DNA from: Streptomyces sp. V1I1
Lineage (GTDB): Bacteria > Actinomycetota > Actinomycetes > Streptomycetales > Streptomycetaceae
Reading direction: 5' to 3'
Assembly: GCF_030817355.1 (NCBI RefSeq)
Contig: NZ_JAUSZH010000001.1
Location: 3,659,001-3,723,000, forward strand
DNA: 64,000 nucleotides
Each line of letters starts with the position of its first letter. Within the stretch, counting starts at the first letter, position 1. Positions 24,370-34,578 of this stretch are shown one piece after another. A model generated the notes under the pieces. It was given only the letters and a program-made list of their open reading frames with translations. It was not told the origin of the DNA and did not search any database. The position numbers were made by a program, and so were the translations under genes.

Positions 24370-26841
24370 ATGTCTGCCTGCGTCCCCACCCGCACCGACG
24401 ACCCATCTCGCAAGACCCGCAAATCCCGAAAGTTCCGGAAGAACGACAAGTCCCGGAAGAACGGCAAACCCCAAAAGAACCGCAAGCCCGGCGCACCGCA
24501 GAAGGACGCCGCCGGCACGTCACGCGAGGTCCGCCCGTCCCGCACGTTTCTCCCCTCGCGCTTCCAGCGCCCGCACAGCCCGCCACCGCCCGGCGGCGGC
24601 CGCCGTCGCTTCCGCATCGCGGGCTCCGACCTGTCCGCCTCGATCTCCGTCTTCCTGATCGCGCTGCCGCTCTCCCTCGGCATCGCACTCGCCACCGGCG
24701 CACCGCTCCAGGCCGGGCTGGTGGCCGCCGCTGTCGGCGGCATCGTCGCCGGGCGGCTCGGCGGGTCACCGCTGCAGGTCAGCGGTCCCGCGGCCGGGCT
24801 CACCGTCGTCACCGCCGATCTGATCCAGCAGTACGGCTGGCGCACCACCTGCGCCATCACCGTCCTCGCCGGACTCGCCCAGCTCGGGCTGGCCGCCCTG
24901 CGGGTGGCCCGCTCGGCTCTCGCCGTCAGCCCGGCGATCGTGCACGGCATGCTGGCCGGCATCGGCGTCACGATCGCCCTCGCACAACTCCATATCGTGC
25001 TCGGCGGCACCCCGCAGAGCTCCGCCGTCGACAACGTCCGTGCTCTGCCCCTCCAGTTGGCCGAGCTCCACCCGGCCGCGCTCTCGGCCAGCATCCTGAC
25101 CATTGCCGTACTGCTGATGTGGCCACGGATTCCCGGGCGCGCGGGTCAGCTCGTACGGAAGATCCCGGCCGCCCTCGCCGCGGTGGCGGGTGCGACCACC
25201 TTCGCGGCGGTCGCCGGGCTGAGCCTGCCGCGCGTCGACCTGCCGTCCTGGAGCAACCACGCCCTCCCCCAGTTGCCGGAAGGGCCGATGCTCGGCGTCC
25301 TCGCCGCCGTCCTCACCATCACCCTGGTCGGCAGCGTGGAGTCACTCCTGTCGGCGGTCGCCGTCGACAAGCTGGTGGCTGCCCGCAAGGAGCCGGACGT
25401 TCGCATTCCGCGCGCCCGGCTCGACCGGGAGCTGGCCGGGCAAGGGGCGGCGAATGTCGTCTCCGGCGCGCTCGGCGGGCTGCCCATTACCGGGGTCGCC
25501 GTCCGCAGCGCCGCCAATGTGTCCGCGGGCGGGGTGAGCCGTAACGCCACGATGCTGCACGGGCTGTGGATCGCGGTCGCCGCACTGCTGCTGGTACCCG
25601 TGCTCGATCTGATCCCGCTGGCTGCCCTGGCCGCGCTGGTGATGGTCGTGGGCATCCAGATGGTCAGCATCACGCACATTCGCAGCGTGAAGCGGAACCG
25701 GGAGATGTTGGTGTACGCGGTGACGCTGGCCGCCGTCGTCGTCACCGGCGTACTGGAAGGCGTGGTGATCGGGATCGCGGTGGCGGTCACGGTCGCGCTG
25801 CACCGGCTCACCAGGACGCGGATCACCGCGGACGAGCAGGAGGGGATCCACCGGGTACGGGTGCGCGGCCAGTTGACCTTCCTTGCCGTGCCGCGGCTGA
25901 GCCGGACGCTGGGGCAGGTGCCTCATGGAGTCGACTGTGTCGTGGAGTTGGACGGGTCCTTCATGGACCACGCCGCGTACGAGGCGCTGCACGACTGGCA
26001 GACCTCGCATGTCGCGCAGGGCGGGACGGTGGAGTTCACCGGCCGGTCCGGGGGCCGGATAAGCGAGCCCGCTACGGACACACACTGCTCCTGCCGCCCC
26101 TGGACTCCCTGGCGCAACCACCACTGCGACGCCAGCCCCCGGAACGCCGCCACGCATCAACTGGCCAGCGGGCTCAGCACCTTCCAGCGCAATACGGCCC
26201 CGCTGGTGCGCGACGAGCTGGCCCGGCTGGCGCGGGAGGGACAGCGGCCCTCCCAGCTCTTCCTCACCTGCGCCGACTCCCGCCTGGTCACCAGCATGAT
26301 CACGGCCAGCGGTCCGGGCGATCTGTTCACCGTGCGGAACGTAGGAAATCTTGTGCCGCCGCCCGGCGCGGAGAGCAGCGACGACTCCGTGGCGGCCGCG
26401 ATCGAGTACGCCGTCGATGTGCTCAAGGTGGACTCGATCACCATCTGCGGACACTCCGGCTGCGGCGCGATGCAGGCCCTGCTGAGCACTCCGCCCGGAG
26501 GCGCCCAGACTCCGCTGTGGCGGTGGCTGCGGCACGGGGTGCCGAGCCTGGAGCGGATGCGGAGCCGGCACCGTTCCTGGGCCAGGATCTCCGGCCGGAT
26601 GCCCAGCGACGCGGTGGAGCAGCTGTGCCTGACCAATGTGGTGCAGCAGCTGGAGCATCTGCGCGCCCATGAGGCGGTGGCGAGGCGGCTCGCCGAGGGC
26701 ACGCTGGCGCTGCACGGCATGTACTTCCATGTCGGCGAGGCCCAGGCGTATCTGCTCGCGAGCAGCGACGAGCACGAGATCGACGAGGTCTTCGACCGGG
26801 TCGCTCCCGCACCTTCGGCGCTGGAGAAGTCGCAAGCCTGA
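24370..26841 (+). CDS. SulP anion transporter-STAS-beta-carbonic anhydrase fusion
   Basis: An 823-residue three-part protein. A very basic Lys/Arg/Pro N-terminus (residues 1-75) leads into a SulP transporter (about 80-480, with LPLSLGIALATGAPLQAGLVA and VSGPAAGLTVV). A STAS-type region follows at about 490-560, then a beta-class carbonic anhydrase (about 590-800). Zinc motifs CADSR and GHSGCG are intact. Bicarbonate or sulfate uptake with CO2/HCO3- interconversion at the inner face is the likely role. Start ATG at 24370 follows GGAGGAG. The 286-bp divergent upstream region is AT-richer and should hold promoters for this gene and the lipoprotein. Confidence 0.93.
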   Translation: MSACVPTRTDDPSRKTRKSRKFRKNDKSRKNGKPQKNRKPGAPQKDAAGTSREVRPSRTFLPSRFQRPHSPPPPGGGRRRFRIAGSDLSASISVFLIALPLSLGIALATGAPLQAGLVAAAVGGIVAGRLGGSPLQVSGPAAGLTVVTADLIQQYGWRTTCAITVLAGLAQLGLAALRVARSALAVSPAIVHGMLAGIGVTIALAQLHIVLGGTPQSSAVDNVRALPLQLAELHPAALSASILTIAVLLMWPRIPGRAGQLVRKIPAALAAVAGATTFAAVAGLSLPRVDLPSWSNHALPQLPEGPMLGVLAAVLTITLVGSVESLLSAVAVDKLVAARKEPDVRIPRARLDRELAGQGAANVVSGALGGLPITGVAVRSAANVSAGGVSRNATMLHGLWIAVAALLLVPVLDLIPLAALAALVMVVGIQMVSITHIRSVKRNREMLVYAVTLAAVVVTGVLEGVVIGIAVAVTVALHRLTRTRITADEQEGIHRVRVRGQLTFLAVPRLSRTLGQVPHGVDCVVELDGSFMDHAAYEALHDWQTSHVAQGGTVEFTGRSGGRISEPATDTHCSCRPWTPWRNHHCDASPRNAATHQLASGLSTFQRNTAPLVRDELARLAREGQRPSQLFLTCADSRLVTSMITASGPGDLFTVRNVGNLVPPPGAESSDDSVAAAIEYAVDVLKVDSITICGHSGCGAMQALLSTPPGGAQTPLWRWLRHGVPSLERMRSRHRSWARISGRMPSDAVEQLCLTNVVQQLEHLRAHEAVARRLAEGTLALHGMYFHVGEAQAYLLASSDEHEIDEVFDRVAPAPSALEKSQA

Positions 26842-27056
26842 ACCGCTCACCGGTCCTGTCCGTGAGAACGTATGGCCCCTCTTTCCCACCGCCCGGGGAG
26901 GAGGGGCCACTCATAGCTTCACCCCTGGATTCGCCCCTGGATTCACCCATAGGTCTAAACCAATTTCCGGAAGGCTCTTGTCACCCGGCCATCTGGCTGA
27001 TGAGCTATGGCCTGGGACACATAGGCACATAGGACGCCCTGGGAAAGGGAGATGTC

Positions 27057-29012
27057 GTGAGCAACGAAAGCCTGGCCAACCTGCTCAAGGAAGAGCGGCG
27101 GTTCGCGCCGCCGGCCGAGCTGGCCGCGAACGCCAACGTGACGGCGGAGGCGTACGAGCAGGCCGAGGTAGACAGGCTTGGCTTCTGGGCCGAGCAGGCA
27201 AGGCGGCTCACCTGGGCCACCGAGCCGACCGAGACCCTCGACTGGACCAACCCGCCCTTCGCGAAGTGGTTCGCGGACGGCAAGCTGAACGTCGCGTACA
27301 ACTGCGTGGACCGCCATGTCGAAGCGGGCAACGGCGACCGCGTCGCCATCCACTTCGAGGGCGAGCCGGGCGACGGCCGCACCATCACCTACGCCGAGCT
27401 CAAGGACGAGGTCTCCCGGGCGGCCAACGCCCTGACCGAGCTGGGAGTTGTGAAGGGCGACCGGGTCGCCGTCTACCTTCCGATGATCCCCGAGGCCGTC
27501 GTGGCGATGCTGGCCTGCGCCCGTATCGGCGCCGCGCACTCGGTGGTCTTCGGCGGCTTCTCCGCCGACGCGCTCGCCACCCGTATCGAGGACGCCGACG
27601 CCGAGGTCGTCATCACCGCCGACGGCGGCTACCGGCGCGGCAAGCCCGCCGCGCTCAAGCCCGCCGTGGACGACGCCATCGACCGCGTGGACCGCGTCCG
27701 GCATGTGCTGGTCGTACGCCGCACCGGCCAGGACGTGGCGTGGACCGAGGGCCGCGATGTCTGGTGGCACGACATCGTCACCCGCCAGTCCGCCGAGCAC
27801 ACCCCGGAGCCCTTCGAGGCGGAGCACCCGCTGTTCATCCTCTACACCTCCGGCACCACGGGTAAGCCGAAGGGCATCCTGCACACCTCCGGCGGCTATC
27901 TCACCCAGGTGGCCTACACCCAACACGCCGTCTTCGACCTCAAGCCGGAGTCGGACGTCTACTGGTGCACGGCCGACATCGGCTGGGTGACCGGCCACTC
28001 GTACATCGTGTACGGGCCGCTTGCCAACGGCGCGACGCAGGTGATGTACGAGGGCACGCCCGACACCCCGCACCAGGGCCGCTTCTGGGAGATCGTGCAG
28101 AAGTACGGCGTCACGATCCTCTACACGGCGCCGACCGCGATCCGTACGTTCATGAAGTGGGGAGACGACATCCCCGCCAAGTTCGATCTGAGCAGCCTGC
28201 GCGTCCTGGGGTCGGTCGGTGAGCCGATCAACCCGGAGGCCTGGATCTGGTACCGGGAGCACATCGGCGCCGGCAAGACGCCGATCGTGGACACCTGGTG
28301 GCAGACCGAGACCGGCGCGATGATGATCTCGCCGCTGCCGGGCGTCACCGAGACCAAGCCCGGCTCGGCGCAGCGCGCGCTGCCCGGTATCTCGGCCACC
28401 GTCGTCGACGACGAGGCGAACGAGGTTCCGAACGGGGGCGGCGGCTATCTGGTCCTCACCGAGCCGTGGCCGTCGATGCTGCGCACCATCTGGGGCGACG
28501 ACCAGCGCTTCCTCGACACGTACTGGTCGCGCTTCGAGGGCAAGTACTTCGCGGGCGACGGCGCCAAGAAGGACGACGACGGCGACATCTGGCTGCTCGG
28601 CCGGGTCGACGACGTGATGCTGGTGTCCGGCCACAACATCTCGACGACCGAGGTGGAGTCGGCACTGGTCTCGCACCCGAAGGTCGCCGAGGCGGCCGTC
28701 GTGGGCGCGACGGACGAGACGACCGGCCAGGCAATTGTGGCCTTCGTGATCCTGCGCGGTACGGCGAGCGAGGACGAGAACCTCGTGAACGACCTGCGTA
28801 ATCACGTGGGCGCGACGCTCGGCCCGATCGCGAAGCCGAAGCGGATCCTGCCGGTGGCGGAGCTGCCCAAGACCCGTTCCGGCAAGATCATGCGCCGACT
28901 GCTGCGCGATGTGGCGGAGAACCGCCAGCTGGGCGATGTCACCACGCTCACCGACTCGTCCGTGATGGACCTGATCCAGTCGAGGCTGCCCAGCGCCGCC
29001 AGCGAGGACTGA
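27057..29012 (+). CDS. acsA: Acetyl-CoA synthetase
   Basis: A 651-residue AMP-forming acetate-CoA ligase. Signature motifs are [50 protein letters not shown] and the C-terminal [15 protein letters not shown], whose Lys is the acetylation target in this family. It activates acetate to acetyl-CoA. The GTG at 27057 has AAAGGGAG 9 nt upstream. The gene has its own strong terminator, so it is probably monocistronic. The 215 bp before it (26842-27056) contain no other gene. Confidence 0.97.
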   Translation: MSNESLANLLKEERRFAPPAELAANANVTAEAYEQAEVDRLGFWAEQARRLTWATEPTETLDWTNPPFAKWFADGKLNVAYNCVDRHVEAGNGDRVAIHFEGEPGDGRTITYAELKDEVSRAANALTELGVVKGDRVAVYLPMIPEAVVAMLACARIGAAHSVVFGGFSADALATRIEDADAEVVITADGGYRRGKPAALKPAVDDAIDRVDRVRHVLVVRRTGQDVAWTEGRDVWWHDIVTRQSAEHTPEPFEAEHPLFILYTSGTTGKPKGILHTSGGYLTQVAYTQHAVFDLKPESDVYWCTADIGWVTGHSYIVYGPLANGATQVMYEGTPDTPHQGRFWEIVQKYGVTILYTAPTAIRTFMKWGDDIPAKFDLSSLRVLGSVGEPINPEAWIWYREHIGAGKTPIVDTWWQTETGAMMISPLPGVTETKPGSAQRALPGISATVVDDEANEVPNGGGGYLVLTEPWPSMLRTIWGDDQRFLDTYWSRFEGKYFAGDGAKKDDDGDIWLLGRVDDVMLVSGHNISTTEVESALVSHPKVAEAAVVGATDETTGQAIVAFVILRGTASEDENLVNDLRNHVGATLGPIAKPKRILPVAELPKTRSGKIMRRLLRDVAENRQLGDVTTLTDSSVMDLIQSRLPSAASED

Positions 29013-29041
29013 CCAGGGAAGCTCCACCGAGAACAGCACTG

Positions 29042-29076
29042 AAGGGCACCCGGCGAAGGCGCGCCGGGTGCCCTTT
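29042..29076 (+). terminator. acsA Rho-independent terminator
   Basis: AAGGGCACCCGGCG (29042-29055) pairs perfectly with 29062-29075 around a 6-nt loop and runs into TTT, 30 nt after the acsA stop codon. Confidence 0.92.
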
Positions 29077-29226
29077 ATGCACTTAAAGTGACACTCACCG
29101 GATACGCCCTTGCGCGCTTGGGTAAGCTAATGAATGCGTCAACGACGCGACAAGAAAACCTAGGTGCGCCGGGAAGTCTGGTCGGCATGTGCTCTGTCCT
29201 GCCTACCCGACCGGAGGTCCCCCGAC

Positions 29227-30624
29227 GTGGCCGCGCCGACCCCCACCGACGTTAAGTTCCTCGGGCGTCTGTCCCTGCCCGAGCGGACGTTCGTGGCTGA
29301 CGCGCTGCGTGCTGAGACCGTCGGCGGCGTACTCCTCCTCGCCGCCGCGATCGCCGCTCTGATCTGGGCGAACACCCCGCTGGGCGACAGCTACGAATCC
29401 GTACGCGACTTCCACATAGGCCCCTCCGCCCTCGGCCTGGACCTCTCGATCCAGCACTGGGCCGCGGACGGCCTGCTCGCCGTCTTCTTCTTCGTCGCCG
29501 GCATCGAGCTCAAGCGTGAGCTGGTGGCCGGCGAACTGCGCGACCCCAAAGCCGCCGCCCTCCCCGTGATCGCCGCGCTCTGCGGCATGGCGGTGCCCGC
29601 GCTCGTCTACGTCCTCGTCGCCACCACCGGCGGTGGATCCGCCGCCGGCTGGGCCGTCCCGACCGCCACCGACATCGCCTTCGCCCTCGCCGTCCTCGCC
29701 GTCATCGGCACCTCGCTTCCGTCCGCGCTGCGGGCGTTCCTGCTGACCCTCGCCGTCGTCGACGACCTGTTCGCGATCCTGATCATCGCGGTCTTCTTCA
29801 CCAGCGACCTGAATTTCGCGGCGCTGGGCGGGGCCGTGATCGGCCTCGGCGTCTTCTGGCTGCTGCTGCGCAAGAGTGTCCGCGGCTGGTACGTGTACGT
29901 GCCGCTGGCCCTGGTCATCTGGGGGCTGATGTACAACAGCGGCGTGCACGCCACCATTGCCGGTGTCGCGATGGGCCTGATGCTGCGCTGCACCAAGCAC
30001 AAGGGCGAGGAGCACTCCCCCGGGGAGCACATCGAGCACCTCGTACGGCCGCTGTCGGCGGGACTCGCCGTACCGCTGTTCGCGCTCTTCTCCGCGGGTG
30101 TCTCGGTCTCCGGCAACTCGCTCACCGACGTCTTCACCAAGCCCGAGACCCTCGGTGTCGTCCTCGGTCTGGTGGTCGGCAAGACCGTCGGGGTCTTCGG
30201 CGGCACCTGGCTCGCGGCGCGCTTCACCCGCGCGGAGCTCAATGACGATCTGGCCTGGCCGGACGTCTTCGCCGTCGCCTCGCTCGCCGGCATCGGCTTC
30301 ACCGTCTCGCTGCTCATCGGCGAACTGGCCTTCTCCGGCGACCCGGTGCTGACCGACGAGGTCAAGGCCGCGGTCCTGATGGGCTCGTTGATCGCCGCCG
30401 TACTCGCCGGAATCCTGCTCAAGCTGCGCGACCGCAAGTACCGCGCGCTCACCGAGGAGGAGGAGCGCGACGACGACCAGGACGGCATCCCCGACATCTA
30501 CGAGCAGGACAAACCCGAGTACCACCTGCGGATGGCCGCGATCTACGAGGAGAAGGCCGCGGAGCACCGGCGCATGGCCGAACTTGCGGGGGCGTCGCGC
30601 GACGGCGGCGACAGTCCGGCATGA
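29227..30624 (+). CDS. nhaA: Na+/H+ antiporter NhaA
   Basis: A 465-residue NhaA antiporter. It has 11-12 membrane helices, the ion-binding Asp pair in LAVVDDLFAILIIAVFF (about residues 178-185), and the conserved FFFVAGIELKRELVAGEL and PTATDIAFALAVL. The C-terminal 50 residues are a highly charged cytoplasmic tail (EEEERDDDQDGIPDIYEQDK) beyond the usual family length. The GTG at 29227 has GGAGG 9 nt upstream, better than the in-frame start at 29164. It exports Na+ for H+, supporting pH and salt tolerance. Confidence 0.95.
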   Translation: MAAPTPTDVKFLGRLSLPERTFVADALRAETVGGVLLLAAAIAALIWANTPLGDSYESVRDFHIGPSALGLDLSIQHWAADGLLAVFFFVAGIELKRELVAGELRDPKAAALPVIAALCGMAVPALVYVLVATTGGGSAAGWAVPTATDIAFALAVLAVIGTSLPSALRAFLLTLAVVDDLFAILIIAVFFTSDLNFAALGGAVIGLGVFWLLLRKSVRGWYVYVPLALVIWGLMYNSGVHATIAGVAMGLMLRCTKHKGEEHSPGEHIEHLVRPLSAGLAVPLFALFSAGVSVSGNSLTDVFTKPETLGVVLGLVVGKTVGVFGGTWLAARFTRAELNDDLAWPDVFAVASLAGIGFTVSLLIGELAFSGDPVLTDEVKAAVLMGSLIAAVLAGILLKLRDRKYRALTEEEERDDDQDGIPDIYEQDKPEYHLRMAAIYEEKAAEHRRMAELAGASRDGGDSPA

Positions 30625-30663
30625 TCTGACGACGGATCCGTTGATGAGGAGAGGGAGTGAGCG

Positions 30664-31113
30664 ATGAGCGACCCCGGCAACAGCGTGGCGAACGCTGTCG
30701 GCGCCGAACGCAGTCTCGGCCAGCTGGTCGCCTCGGCGACCGCCGAGATGTCCGCGCTCGTGCACGACGAGATCGCCCTGGCCAAGGCGGAGCTGCGGCA
30801 GGACGTCAAGCGCGGGGCGATCGGCGGATTGGCCATCACCATCGCGGGCGTGTTCGCGCTCTTCTCGCTGCCGGTGCTGAGCTTCGCGGCGGCGTACGGG
30901 ATTCACAATCTGGGGCTCGGTCTGGCCTGGTCGTTCCTGATCGTGGGCGTGGCGTTCCTGCTGCTTGCGGGGCTGCTGGCGCTGCTCGCCGTCGCCAAGT
31001 TCAAGAAGGTCAAGCCGCCGGAGCGGTCCATCGCTTCGGCCAAGCAGACGGCGGCCGTACTGCAGGGCGTCAAGCCGCACCCCCGGCCGGCGCAGGACAA
31101 GGTCCCGGTCTGA
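30664..31113 (+). CDS. Small membrane protein of the holin-X/phage holin superfamily (DUF1469-like)
   Basis: A 149-residue protein with an amphipathic N-terminus (SLGQLVASATAEMSALVHDEIALAKAELRQD) and two membrane helices (about residues 60-85 and 90-115), then a basic tail. This is the widespread actinobacterial holin-like family that is not phage-derived in practice. The ATG at 30664 follows GGGAG. It lies 39 bp after nhaA and is probably co-transcribed. Confidence 0.82.
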   Translation: MSDPGNSVANAVGAERSLGQLVASATAEMSALVHDEIALAKAELRQDVKRGAIGGLAITIAGVFALFSLPVLSFAAAYGIHNLGLGLAWSFLIVGVAFLLLAGLLALLAVAKFKKVKPPERSIASAKQTAAVLQGVKPHPRPAQDKVPV

Positions 31114-31129
31114 GGCCCCCGGTCGCGGA

Positions 31130-31145
31130 GCCGGTGAGCACCGGC
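31130..31145. terminator. Hairpin after the holin-like gene
   Basis: GCCGGT-GAGC-ACCGGC is a perfect stem-loop nested in a longer GAGGCCC...GGGCCTC pairing (31112-31157), directly after the stop codon at 31113. Confidence 0.5.
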
Positions 31146-31230
31146 GCAGCGGGCCTCGGGGGCGGCCCGTCGCCCTGCTGGGGACGGGCTTGGTGACCGC
31201 GGGGTGCTCAGTTGTGGCACGCTCGTCTGC

Positions 31231-32160
31231 ATGACGGCCCCTGATACCGGTACTGGAAGCCCTGTACGCATCGATGGTCCCTGGACACATCGCGACGTGG
31301 CTGCCAATGGTGCGCGCTTCCATATCGCCGAGATGGGCGATGGGCCGCTTGTGTTGCTGCTCCATGGCTTTCCGCAGTTCTGGTGGACGTGGCGGCATCA
31401 GCTGACCGCGCTCGCCGACGCCGGGTTCCGGGCGGTGGCGATGGATCTGCGGGGTGTGGGCGGCAGCGACCGTACGCCGCGGGGTTACGACCCCGCGAAC
31501 CTCGCGCTCGACATCACCGGCGTGGTGCGCTCGCTGGGCGAGCCGGACGCGGCGCTGGTCGGGCACGACCTGGGCGGCTATCTGGCGTGGACCGCGGCGG
31601 TGATGCGGCCCAAGCTGGTGCGCCGGCTCGCGGTCTCCTCGATGCCGCATCCGCGCCGGTGGCGTTCGGCGATGCTCTCCGACTTCTCTCAGAGCCGTGC
31701 AGGGTCGTACATCTGGGGCTTCCAGCGGCCATGGCTGCCGGAGCGTCAGCTGCTTGCGGACGACGCGGCCTTGGTCGGCAAGCTGATCCAGGACTGGTCC
31801 GGGCCGCAGCTGCCGGACGAGGACGCGGTCGACGTCTACCGGCGGGCGATGTGCATCCCGTCGACGGCGCACTGCTCGATCGAGCCGTACCGGTGGATGG
31901 TGCGGTCGATAGCGCGGCCGGACGGGATCCAGTTCAACCGCCGGATGAAGCGGCCGGTGCGGGTTCCGACGCTGCATCTGCACGGCTCGCTGGACCCGGC
32001 GATGCGGACGCGCAGCGCGGCGGGGTCGGGCGAGTACGTGGAAGCGCCGTACCGCTGGCGGCTGTTCGACGGCCTCGGTCACTTCCCTCATGAGGAGGAC
32101 CCCGTGGCGTTCTCCACCGAGCTCATCAGCTGGCTGAAGGACCCCGAGCCCGACCGGTAG
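31231..32160 (+). CDS. Alpha/beta hydrolase, epoxide hydrolase-like
   Basis: A 309-residue hydrolase with the oxyanion motif LLLHGFPQFWWTWRHQ (HGxP), the nucleophile elbow LVGHDLGGYLAW with Asp as the nucleophile (about residue 115), an HGSLDP acid-loop motif and the catalytic His in GLGHFPHEED. Asp rather than Ser places it with epoxide hydrolases and haloalkane dehalogenases. The substrate is not predictable. No ribosome-binding site is seen before the ATG; a GTG at 31204 is an alternative. Confidence 0.88.
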   Translation: MTAPDTGTGSPVRIDGPWTHRDVAANGARFHIAEMGDGPLVLLLHGFPQFWWTWRHQLTALADAGFRAVAMDLRGVGGSDRTPRGYDPANLALDITGVVRSLGEPDAALVGHDLGGYLAWTAAVMRPKLVRRLAVSSMPHPRRWRSAMLSDFSQSRAGSYIWGFQRPWLPERQLLADDAALVGKLIQDWSGPQLPDEDAVDVYRRAMCIPSTAHCSIEPYRWMVRSIARPDGIQFNRRMKRPVRVPTLHLHGSLDPAMRTRSAAGSGEYVEAPYRWRLFDGLGHFPHEEDPVAFSTELISWLKDPEPDR

Positions 32161-32291
32161 TCGCTGCTACGGCCCGCCGCCACACGCCCCCGAGAACGCT
32201 TGTACGACCAGCAGCCAAATGCCCGGCGCATAGGCCAATTGGCCGCCCCTGACGCGATTACCGACCATGAGGCACGGGCAAACCTCGGGGT

Positions 32292-32480
32292 ATGGGCTGG
32301 ACGCACGACTACGGTGACGCAGCACGCAACCGCCGCTCGGCCATTGGGCCGATCACCCACGAGAGGGGTGGCCCTCAGAGCGAGGGCCATGAGCATCCGG
32401 GGCAAGGGATCGGCATTTCCCGCATCCTGAGGCGCCGGGCCCGCTGGGTCTCGGCGCGACTGCGGCATACCCGAAGCTGA
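32292..32480 (+). CDS. Possible small basic protein (62 residues)
   Basis: MGWTHDYGDAARNRRS leads to a basic C-terminus (GISRILRRRARWVSARLRH). CTCGGGGT precedes the ATG at 32292. The third-position GC is high but lower than in neighbouring genes by eye. It lies in the 335-bp gap between the hydrolase and the convergent protease gene, which otherwise holds nothing that I can name. I do not recognise the family. Confidence 0.4.
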   Translation: MGWTHDYGDAARNRRSAIGPITHERGGPQSEGHEHPGQGIGISRILRRRARWVSARLRHTRS

Positions 32481-32495
32481 CGCCTGCCCCTCCCG

Positions 32496-33701
32496 CTACA
32501 GCGCGCATCCCTGACTGTCGACCTGCTGGTTGGCGGTCAGGCCGACTGCGATGTCGTCGCGGATCTCGTCGACCGTCAAGGCGTAGCCGGTGTCCGGGTC
32601 GTCCAGTGACCTGGCGAAGATGACGCCGTACACCCTGCCGTCGGGCGTGAGCAGCGGACCGCCGGAGTTGCCCTGACGGACCGTCGTGAAGAGCGAGTAG
32701 ACGTCGCGCTGCACGGTGCCGCGGCGGTAGATGTCGGGTCCGTTGGCGTTGATCCGGCCGCGGACGCGGGCCGAGCGCACGTCGTACGAGCCGTTCTCCG
32801 GGAAGCCGGCGACGATCGCGCTGTTGCCGCTGCGCGCGTCGGAGTCGGCGAACTGGAGCGGCCGCGCCCTCAGGTCGGGTACGTCCAGTACGGCGATGTC
32901 GCGCTGCCAGTCGTAGAGCACGACCTTCGCGTCGTACAGCCTGCCCTCGCCGCCTATCTGCACGGTCGGCTCGTCCACGCCGCCGACGACGTGCGCGTTG
33001 GTCATGACCCGGCGGTCGGAGAAGACGAAGCCGGTGCCTTCGAGGACCTTGCCGCAGCTCTGCGCGGTGCCGACGACCTTGACGATGGACCGCTGGGCGC
33101 GGGCGGCCACCGGGCTGCCCGCGAGCGCCGGGTCCGGGGCCTGGACCTCGGTGATGGGCTCGTTGGCGAACGGGCTGAAGACCTGGGGGAAGCCGTTCTG
33201 CGCGAGGACGGAGGAGAAGTCCGTGAACCAGGTGTTCGCCTGACTTGGCATCACCCGGGAGACCCCGAGGAGCACCTTGGAGTTACGGACCTCCTTGCCG
33301 AGCGTGGGCAGCGAGGTCCCGGCGAGCGCGGAGCCGATCAGCCAGGCGACCAGCAGCATCGCGACGACGTTGACCAGCGCGCCGCCGGTGGCATCCAGGG
33401 CGCGGGCCGGCGACCAGGTGATGTGCCGGCGCAGTCTGTTGCCGAGGTGGGTGGTGAAGGCCTGGCCGACCGAGGCGCAGACGATCACCAGTACGACGGC
33501 GATGACCGCGGCAGTCGTGGACACCTCGGAATCGTTCGTCAGTTGACCCCAGATGACGGGCAGCAGATAGATCGCCACAAGTCCGCCGCCGAGGAAACCG
33601 ATCACCGACAGGATGCCGACGACGAAGCCCTGGCGATAGCCGACGATCGCGAACCACACGGCAGCGACCAGCAACAGGATGTCCAGCACGTTCACCGTCA
33701 T
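32496..33701 (-). CDS. MarP-like membrane serine protease (CvpA domain plus trypsin-like domain)
   Basis: A 401-residue protein. Four membrane helices of a CvpA/colicin V type domain (residues 1-140) anchor a periplasm-side trypsin-like protease. The triad is visible as TNAHVV (His), WQRDIAVLDV (Asp) and RQGNSGGPLL (Ser). Two cysteines (SCGK and QGCAL) may form a disulfide, as in M. tuberculosis MarP (Rv3671c), which protects against acid stress and cleaves a peptidoglycan hydrolase. The ATG at 33701 and GTG at 33695 are both possible starts after GCGAGG. It follows the Nudix gene by 111 bp. Confidence 0.92.
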   Translation of the reverse strand: MTVNVLDILLLVAAVWFAIVGYRQGFVVGILSVIGFLGGGLVAIYLLPVIWGQLTNDSEVSTTAAVIAVVLVIVCASVGQAFTTHLGNRLRRHITWSPARALDATGGALVNVVAMLLVAWLIGSALAGTSLPTLGKEVRNSKVLLGVSRVMPSQANTWFTDFSSVLAQNGFPQVFSPFANEPITEVQAPDPALAGSPVAARAQRSIVKVVGTAQSCGKVLEGTGFVFSDRRVMTNAHVVGGVDEPTVQIGGEGRLYDAKVVLYDWQRDIAVLDVPDLRARPLQFADSDARSGNSAIVAGFPENGSYDVRSARVRGRINANGPDIYRRGTVQRDVYSLFTTVRQGNSGGPLLTPDGRVYGVIFARSLDDPDTGYALTVDEIRDDIAVGLTANQQVDSQGCAL

Positions 33702-33812
33702 TAGCCTCGCAGATTCGTCGCCGGGTGCTCCGTCCGGCTGGGGGTCCTGGCCGCCCGCTGCCGAGCCGCCTTCGATGCCGCGCTCCTGGGGGCGCGGCAC
33801 GGGGTCAGCCTG

Positions 33813-34511
33813 TCATGAGCGCCAGTCGAGCGGGACCTGCTTGGCGCGGTCCCATGGTCGTTCCCATCCTGCGAAGTGCACAATGCGGTCGATCACACCG
33901 GCGGTAAAACCCCAGACCAGAGCCCCCTCGACCATAAACGCCGGTCCTGTGTGGCCGCTTGGGTGCACGGCCGTCGCACGGTTGGCCGGGTCCGTGAGAT
34001 CCACCACGGGCACGGTGAAGACCCGCGCGGTTTCCGCGGGATCGACCGCTCCGACCGGGCTCGGGGTGCGCCACCACCCCAGTACGGGCGTGACCACGAA
34101 ACTGCTCACCGGGATGTAGAGCTTGGGCAGTACGCCGAAGATCTGGACGCCCGTCGGGTCGAGGCCGGTCTCTTCCTCGGCCTCGCGCAGCGCGGCGCGC
34201 AGCGGTCCGGTGGTGGCCGGGTCGCCGTCCTCGGGGTCGAGCGCGCCGCCGGGGAAGGAGGGCTGCCCGGGGTGCGAGCGGAGGCTGCCGGCACGCTCCA
34301 TGAGCAGCAGCTCGGGACCCTTGGCGCCCTCGCCGAGCAGGATCAGGACGGCGGACTGCCGGCCGCCGCCGCTCTCGGGCGGCAGGAAGCGGCTGAGCTG
34401 CTGGGGCTCAACAGTGTCCGCGGCGCGCACGACGGGGTCGAGCCACGCGGGCAGGCCGTCGGTCGTGACGGCCACATCGCGGTCGTACGTTTCTTCTTCA
34501 GCGCGCATCAT
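33813..34511 (-). CDS. Nudix hydrolase, CoA-diphosphatase-like (NudL/NUDT7 type)
   Basis: A 232-residue Nudix protein. The UPF0035/CoA motif region reads LLMERAGSLRSHPGQPSFPGG, followed directly by the Nudix box GGALDPEDGD...REAEEETGL. This pairing marks CoA pyrophosphatases. The ATG at 34511 has GAGGGGG upstream. Its neighbours downstream (protease) and upstream (nth) are on the same strand in the same order as I recall in other streptomycetes and mycobacteria. Confidence 0.9.
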   Translation of the reverse strand: MMRAEEETYDRDVAVTTDGLPAWLDPVVRAADTVEPQQLSRFLPPESGGGRQSAVLILLGEGAKGPELLLMERAGSLRSHPGQPSFPGGALDPEDGDPATTGPLRAALREAEEETGLDPTGVQIFGVLPKLYIPVSSFVVTPVLGWWRTPSPVGAVDPAETARVFTVPVVDLTDPANRATAVHPSGHTGPAFMVEGALVWGFTAGVIDRIVHFAGWERPWDRAKQVPLDWRS

Positions 34512-34578
34512 GGGCACCCCCTCATTCACAACGCCTCGGGGCGCTTGGATCGTTCCGTGAGTCGTACGAGGTGCGAGG

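Noticed and set aside
29203..32091. A 962-codon minus-strand frame
   Set aside because: It runs antisense across nhaA, the holin-like gene and the hydrolase and has no protein-like composition.
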